A DNA stretch of 64,000 bases from positions 40,247,447 through 40,311,446 of the forward strand of contig OY754970.1 in the NCBI GenBank assembly GCA_963576475.1, written 5' to 3'. Shown piece by piece: positions 59,175 to 64,000 of the stretch (position 1 is the first letter of the stretch; each line of letters starts with the position of its first letter). Under the pieces are notes generated by a model. That model did not search any database and was not told the DNA's origin. It saw only the letters and a list, made by a program, of their open reading frames with translations. The translations under genes and the position numbers were made by a program. The DNA comes from Molanna angustata. Lineage: Eukaryota; Arthropoda; Insecta; Trichoptera; Molannidae.

Positions 59175-60265
59175 GAGCGTCATAGACTCAATAAGGAGGG
59201 TACTTTAATAAAATCAAACAACTGTGAGCATTATTATTCACGACAACCGTTCCAGGCATTAAGTCTTGGCGGAGAAAAGCCGTGGCGGTCCTTAAGAAAA
59301 GCGATTGGAAAACTTTTAGCTCCGCAATAAAAACATAATATATCAAGAGAGAGAAGGAAAATCTGGGGGAAACCAAATAGCAAAGGGGTGAGGGGGAGGG
59401 GGGGTGCAGAGCAGGAAGTTGTCAGGGGGGATGGAGGGGAGAGAGGGGACAAAGATAAATAAACGTATTGGAAGAGAGTCTGCGTACTTACCTTGAAAAC
59501 GGTGCTGTCATAGATTTATATAGGGAATTACGGAAGATTTCGCACAGTTATTAGCGAACGCTGACGGAACATTACCAGTATAAACAAGAAAATATTTGCA
59601 TTATGTTTGAGCGAAGTATTCGACACGTAAACTTTTGGTAAAATTCAAAAATGCATTTGAAATCGTTTAAAAAAGAATCTTTTAACAATAAACTTAAGTT
59701 TTTTTTTATGGACAATAACAAATAACGAATATAAAAACGAGCAAACTTAAGGTCCTTTTATTTCAAGAGCATACGTATATACAAAAATATGTAGGTACTC
59801 TAAATTACCTTCTAATGTATGGAACACGAAAAGATATTGTACCTCGCCATACAATATTTTTTTGTGAAGAAAAGATAATTTTTACAGTTTTTTTTAAATA
59901 GCATAAACAGTGCCTAATTAAAATAGTAAAAAAACTCAGCCGGTAAATTTTCATATTCTCTTTCTATTAAAGTACAAATCTACTTCAAAAAGTTTGTAGT
60001 TTTTAAGTTACTTACAATAAAAAAATAAAAAAGGGTTTTTTTTGAACTAATTTATCAATAAATGTATTTATCAAATTCAATTTAAAAAAAAACTCATGCA
60101 ATAGTATCAATATGTAAAAATATACTGTTTTTTATTTTAATTACTGTTTTTGATCTTTTGAAGGTTCTGGGAAAAATCAAAATTTAATATTTGGCCAACT
60201 AAAGCTTCTAAAGGGGCCATATAAATCTAAATACCTTAATTTCAAATCAAATATCTGAATTATGT
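59175..60265. other. Unassigned DNA with a G-rich patch
   Basis: 59385-59450 is strongly G-rich. 59486-59491 is a perfect GTAAGT donor on the minus strand preceded by TTTTCAAG, with TATATAAATC 25-34 bases upstream of the junction, but no acceptor or coding frame supports an exon. The rest is AT-rich. Confidence 0.4.
59385..59404 (+). other. Potential G-quadruplex
   Basis: GGGGTGAGGGGGAGGGGGGG offers four G3 runs with short loops. More G runs follow (GGGGGGATGGAGGGGAG near 59425). Confidence 0.5.
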
Positions 60266-60269
60266 TAAA

Positions 60270-60705
60270 CAATGTCTTTCTATAAAAAATAGTAGGTATA
60301 ATTCTTTTTAACATTTCTCTAGTGAATGTTCGTCACACAATTTCAAAATTTAGCCTAAATCCCTATAAAAAAATATTAAAAATATCCTTTTTTACAGCAT
60401 TTTAAATTACTCCATAACTTTATGTCGTAAAGAAATAAATCTTTTATATGCTTAAAGAGTGCATAAAATCAAAGTGAATGACCGATAAAGTTTTTTCATT
60501 TCAACTAAGGTTTGTTCTTAAAATGAAAAAAAATCAACAAATTTGGGGTTTCCGATAATTTAAATCACGTATAAACCTTTTTTAACGCACGCCATAGTTA
60601 CTCTTGCTAACGCGTAACTTCATAGTGCATTGGGCCGTTTAAACATATCATGTTTTCAGTCACTAAGTTTAGCGTTATATGTCCTCTTAAGTGTTATATT
60701 TTTCA
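60270..60705 (-). repeat. Dispersed repeat E, copy 2
   Basis: The reverse complement is collinear with 33695-34110 (TAGTGACTGAAAACATGATA; AATGCACTATGAAG; CACTTTGATTTTATGCACTC; ATTCACTAGAGAAATGTT), with several indels. No conserved protein frame. Confidence 0.75.
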
Positions 60706-60709
60706 GTGA

Positions 60710-61430
60710 TTTTAATATTGTTAATTTATTCTTTATTTATTCTTCGTTGTCTTGATTTTTATTGACTGCATAATGTCGTGTATATTTCGACGTCGTAAAA
60801 TATAAGATAGGATATAATAGATATGTATATGTAGATAGGGCAAGCATTGAACCTTTCTATATGAAAGTATAAAACAGTAGAGAGCATTACGTTGATGACA
60901 GTTATAAAACAAAATACTGTCAAACAGTGGGACAAAGATGGCAGAAAAATGACACGTAGAGTCCTTAATAACAATAGTACAAAGCGAATCTGAATAGGAA
61001 TGTGGAAGTCACCGGCCGTGATAGTAGTTTCGTCTTCTTCTTTTGCAATATATATGTATATTACACTTATATATATGTACATCTATTCATTTATGTCTTT
61101 TGTGAACATGAACGGTGTGTATATTTTTTTTGTACGAAAAATCCTTTATATTTAGACAAAAAAGAAACGCCAATACTAAAAACAGACTTCAATATGGTTT
61201 AATATACGAGTAGGTAATATATTAAGAATCGTTTTCGTACACACCTATTAAACATTTTAATACTTTTTGTGAGCGATACTTATTCAAGGGCATGTGTTGG
61301 ATTTTTAAAATTTTATATTTTTCATAAACTTTCATTCATTAATTCTTCATATGATGTTGCTTCTACTATGTGGCACATTTTTATATTATAAATAAATTAA
61401 ATTGCATGAAATAACTTTCTATAAACCACG
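60710..61430. other. AT-rich DNA, nothing recognised
   Basis: The 107-codon minus frame at 60759-61082 is AT-driven (IYIY runs) and not recognised. Confidence 0.45.
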
Positions 61431-61437
61431 AATTTTG

Positions 61438-61620
61438 AGTATTTACTGTCCAACGTTTTCGAAGTTAACCGCTTACTCAAAACTTAACAGTAAATACTCA
61501 AAATTCGTCGTTAATAAATGTTATTATATGTTATTTAATTTATTTATACCTAAGTGTCCTGAGGAGGAGAATATTGTTCTTGAAACATGTAGACTTGTTT
61601 CTAATAAAAGTGGTTTATAC
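61438..61620. repeat. Inverted repeat plus hammerhead-like core
   Basis: ACGAATTTTGAGTATTTACT (GT) near 61429-61450 pairs perfectly with its inverse near 61487-61508, 22 bp each arm. Downstream CTGAGGA (61559-61565) and GAAAC (61582-61586) enclose a 5-bp helix, GAGAA/TTCTT, loop TATTG, with one unpaired G. The loop of the inverted repeat also holds CAACGTTTTCGAAG. The layout is similar to the Penelope-like hairpins. Confidence 0.5.
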
Positions 61621-61664
61621 AAAGTAATTTATTTGTTTTTAATTAATGATTAATTCGTTTATAC

Positions 61665-61720
61665 CATCTCGGTATATCCCACAAAGTGAGGTTACCAGTG
61701 ACAGGTGTGCGGGTGTGAAT
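61665..61720 (+). repeat. Dispersed repeat D, head only
   Basis: TATATCCCACAAAGTGAGGT, TACCAGTGACAGGTGTGCGG, matching 2385-2450. Confidence 0.7.
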
Positions 61721-61724
61721 TGCC

Positions 61725-62690
61725 TTATAAAATGAAGAGATGTTTTTTTTGCCTGTTTTATTTTTTATTCTTTTTTTGATAAAACACTATAATTATAGTT
61801 AAGTTTGATTTTAATAGTCGTTTGTCTAAAGAGTAAATGTAAACTCAATAATAATAGCAACTACGATATTAAAAACATTGAAAGCAAATAAAAACATGTA
61901 TTTTAAAAGAATTTGTTTTAGGTCAAAATTAAATATATACGTTCATTGATTTTCCATGAGAGACAAATTAGGTTATATGTTGGGTTTTATACTCCTTAAC
62001 ATATTTTAAGAATTTTATATTATGCTTTGAAACTAGACCAATGAATCGTGAGATTTCTCAATCTATATATATGTAATATTTTGAGTATCGCATTGAAAAA
62101 AAAATGTTTTATTGGGATAAGGCGTTGTTGTTAAAAATAGGCAGGTGTATTTCTTACTGGATTGATGAAATTTTTAAAATCAGCAGAAAAAATAATCAAA
62201 TGTGTTAAGTGTAAATCTATTACCAGATAATTTAAAAAAAATATCAAAATCTTTTAAAACACCTTAAATTTTTTTTTGTTAATTTTCTATGAAGTTATAT
62301 CAAAGATTGATAGTATAAAATATTAGTAAAGGATGGTTATTTTTTCAGTTAAGAGTCACGTATATTTTATGTGAAGACACAAAAACTCAAATACTGAAAT
62401 CCACATCAAATGAAAATGATTTTAAAAATAACACGTTTCTAAAATTTATGTAATTCATTATTTGTGTGTGCCTATTATTTATCTTATGAATTAAACTTTT
62501 GAGTTACAATGTTCCGTCGTGTATAATTCAGTTAAGTACTTTACGTGCGATGTTTACATCTCAAAGTATGTATGAGCAAATAATGAATCTCTATACTTGG
62601 TAGGTAAATATATGCATGTGTGTGTACGTGAGTGAGTGTGTGTGTGCGTGTACTCCCATGGATCAAAGTTAACAAAGGGTATTTATTCAA
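61725..62690. other. AT-rich DNA with GT microsatellite
   Basis: A GT-rich run at about 62614-62651. No gene. Confidence 0.5.
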
Positions 62691-62699
62691 ATCTATATT

Positions 62700-63022
62700 A
62701 CAGCAAGTGCGAGGAACGAGGAAAGGAAGTTAACATTCCCTATGGTGCAATATCTCACACAGCTTAATTACTAATATTACTATCCACGTTACCTCACCAA
62801 CACCGCCCGGGTTGCGAGTAAAATAAACGGTTGAGGCATCACTGTAAATTTGCAGATGTTTCCTACTACTGCAAAAAAGAGAACATCCCAGAGGATGAAA
62901 CTATGAAGCCGAACTGTAAACGTATATTAATTTTTGGATCCGGGATAATTTGCGATGAACAATTTCACTGCGCGAATAATTCAATACGACAAAGTTTCAG
63001 CAAGTATTTATTATTTTATAAA
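62700..63022 (+). mobile_element. Possible LTR upstream of a primer-binding site
   Basis: Sequence directly before the primer-binding site should be the 5' LTR (or a solo remnant) of a retrotransposon. It has GAGTAAAATAAACGG (AATAAA-type signal) near 62817 and GC-richer content than its flanks. I cannot place the left LTR border and see no second LTR in the window. Confidence 0.35.
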
Positions 63023-63040
63023 TGGCGCCCAACGTGGGGC
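63023..63040 (+). other. tRNA-Lys primer-binding site
   Basis: TGGCGCCCAACGTGGGGC is an exact 18-base complement of the 3' end of tRNA-Lys(CTT), including CCA. Reverse-transcribing LTR elements prime minus-strand DNA here, and Osvaldo/Ulysses-type Ty3/Gypsy elements of insects use this tRNA. No gag or pol frame follows, so this is a remnant. Confidence 0.8.
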
Positions 63041-63044
63041 TAAT

Positions 63045-63155
63045 ACTTGATTGAAAAAAATACGTATTGAAAAAACATTATTGACTTCCTACACATATTC
63101 GTATCATTTTCTTTAAAAGAACAAATGTTCATTTGATTATTATTAACTTAAATAA
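63045..63155. other. Spacer after the primer-binding site
   Basis: AT-rich, no coding frame. Whatever followed the primer-binding site has been lost. Confidence 0.4.
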
Positions 63156-63159
63156 CTCG

Positions 63160-63360
63160 TTTCTGGGGTCCCGTAAAAGCAAGGTAATCGAAAATACAAC
63201 AGGCAACGATAACATCTCATTATGAAAGTGGCATTTTAAGACTACGCGAGACTAGTGTGTGGGTATACACGTATGTGTCATTTTTCCTTTAATAGGATAA
63301 TACACACCCACACACCTGTCGCTGGTTACCCCACATTGTGGGATATGCAATAATGACCTT
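63160..63360 (-). repeat. Dispersed repeat D, copy 4 (complete)
   Basis: The minus strand begins TATCCCACAATGTGGGGTAA, CCAGCGACAGGTGTGTGGGT and ends GAGATGTTATCGTTGCC, TTTTCGATTACCTTGC, matching 2385-2600 end to end. An inner inverted GTGTGGGTATACAC/ACACACCCACAC pair is visible. Confidence 0.7.
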
Positions 63361-63364
63361 GATT

Positions 63365-63750
63365 ACCAATAAAGATACAAAGAATCATACGGGTTCGCAA
63401 ATAAAGAATGAGTGATATACATAATGAAATTATACACAAATTAGGACGTATTGATGAGTAGAATAATTAATAAGTGTTTTATATTTGGTAGGTATGAATA
63501 AAAAAATCAAAATGATATACTCAAATAATATGTTGTACTTCATTTAAAGTGAGGATTATTCAAACATTATAACGACTTCGTTTACAAACTGTTTGACTTT
63601 GCTAAGTTGAATATTGTATATGAGGAATTGTCTAGGGATGAATAACAAACTATGAAATGTGGAAGATGGAGTGTCCTAGAACCATTAATTTAACCCTACA
63701 ACATAATGTTATTATTACAGCGGTTCTTGCTAAACTTAAACTGTATCTGT
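63365..63750. other. AT-rich DNA, nothing recognised
   Basis: No gene or repeat found before the candidate acceptor. Confidence 0.45.
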
Positions 63751-63755
63751 TACAG

Positions 63756-64000
63756 GTGTGAATCTCCCTAACGCTGCACAGATAAATTCGAAATCAAAAA
63801 TAAATTATTTACATTTTCAACAACTCCAAACTCTTGGAAAGATCTTTAGATGGGAAACTTGTTATTATTTACATAAAAATAAGAGAATGCTTGGGAATTG
63901 TGATTTGGGTAATAAAAATGTACGTAATATGCCATTTGAAATACGAAATGATATAAGTTTGGAAAATAAAACGCAAAGATGTACTGAACACTTCCAACAT
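63756..64000 (+). CDS. Open frame behind a possible splice acceptor
   Basis: CTGTATCTGTTACAG ends at 63755, a good 3' splice site. The frame starting GTG AAT at 63758 is open for 81 codons to the window edge (VNLPNAAQINSKSKINYLHF, then LGKIFRWETCYYLHKNKRML, RNMPFEIRNDISLENKTQRC). I recognise no family. Codon use is AT-rich, but the length without a stop is notable for such DNA. It could be an internal exon of a host gene, a retroelement fragment or chance. Confidence 0.25.

Overview
The window looks like AT-rich nuclear DNA from an insect. The evidence is many decayed non-LTR retrotransposons (LINEs), tRNA-derived SINEs, MITEs with recognisable terminal inverted repeats, a mariner transposon, an arthropod-style initiator motif, long TA arrays and no dense coding. 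A 200-base run of N (7501-7700) marks a draft assembly. I cannot name the order or species. No host protein-coding gene can be annotated with confidence, so most of the window is intergenic or intronic DNA.

Left third (1-22 kb): isolated repeat copies in AT-rich DNA. These include LINE tails (984-1503, 2605-2740, 5703-5894, 6225-6610, 16294-16747, 16980-17235), two SINE families, a PIF/Harbinger-like MITE with a 3-bp target duplication (12490-13063) and a foldback repeat at 14.6 kb that matches a copy at 38.6 kb. The only promoter-like island is at 8.23-8.77 kb. It has an initiator-like motif, a short ORF in a good start context and a perfect GTAAGT splice donor, so it could be a first exon of an unidentified gene.

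Middle (22-46 kb): two hairpin MITEs of about 185 bp (22.47 and 25.70 kb), more LINE ends, a 189-bp near-perfect palindrome (29043-29231), a 65/69-bp minisatellite (38861-39235) and the most striking structure in the window, at 42.1-46.6 kb. There an older plus-strand LINE is split just after its FADD catalytic motif, inside a short natural TA run. The split is filled by TA arrays of about 300 and 357 bp enclosing a minus-strand LINE whose reverse-transcriptase frame is open for 571 codons.

Right third (46-64 kb): a 117-bp MITE with TAA target duplications, a promoter-like segment near 47.24-47.50 kb, a 44-bp minisatellite, a 1,038-bp mariner with TA target duplications and a broken transposase, a palindrome at 55 kb, a LINE insertion with a 15-bp target duplication inside a degenerate satellite (58.6 kb), a perfect tRNA-Lys primer-binding site from an LTR retrotransposon (63023-63040) and an open frame behind a plausible splice acceptor that runs off the right edge.

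About ten loci share a stem followed by CGAAAC and GTC, an A/T-rich stretch and often a GTGGAAAAAT-like end. This resembles the termini of Penelope-like elements, which carry hammerhead ribozymes. The cores here are mostly degenerate, so I treat this as a lead. No prokaryotic-type system is present. The most novel-looking items are the palindromes, the TA-embedded LINE and the conserved coding-like foldback family.
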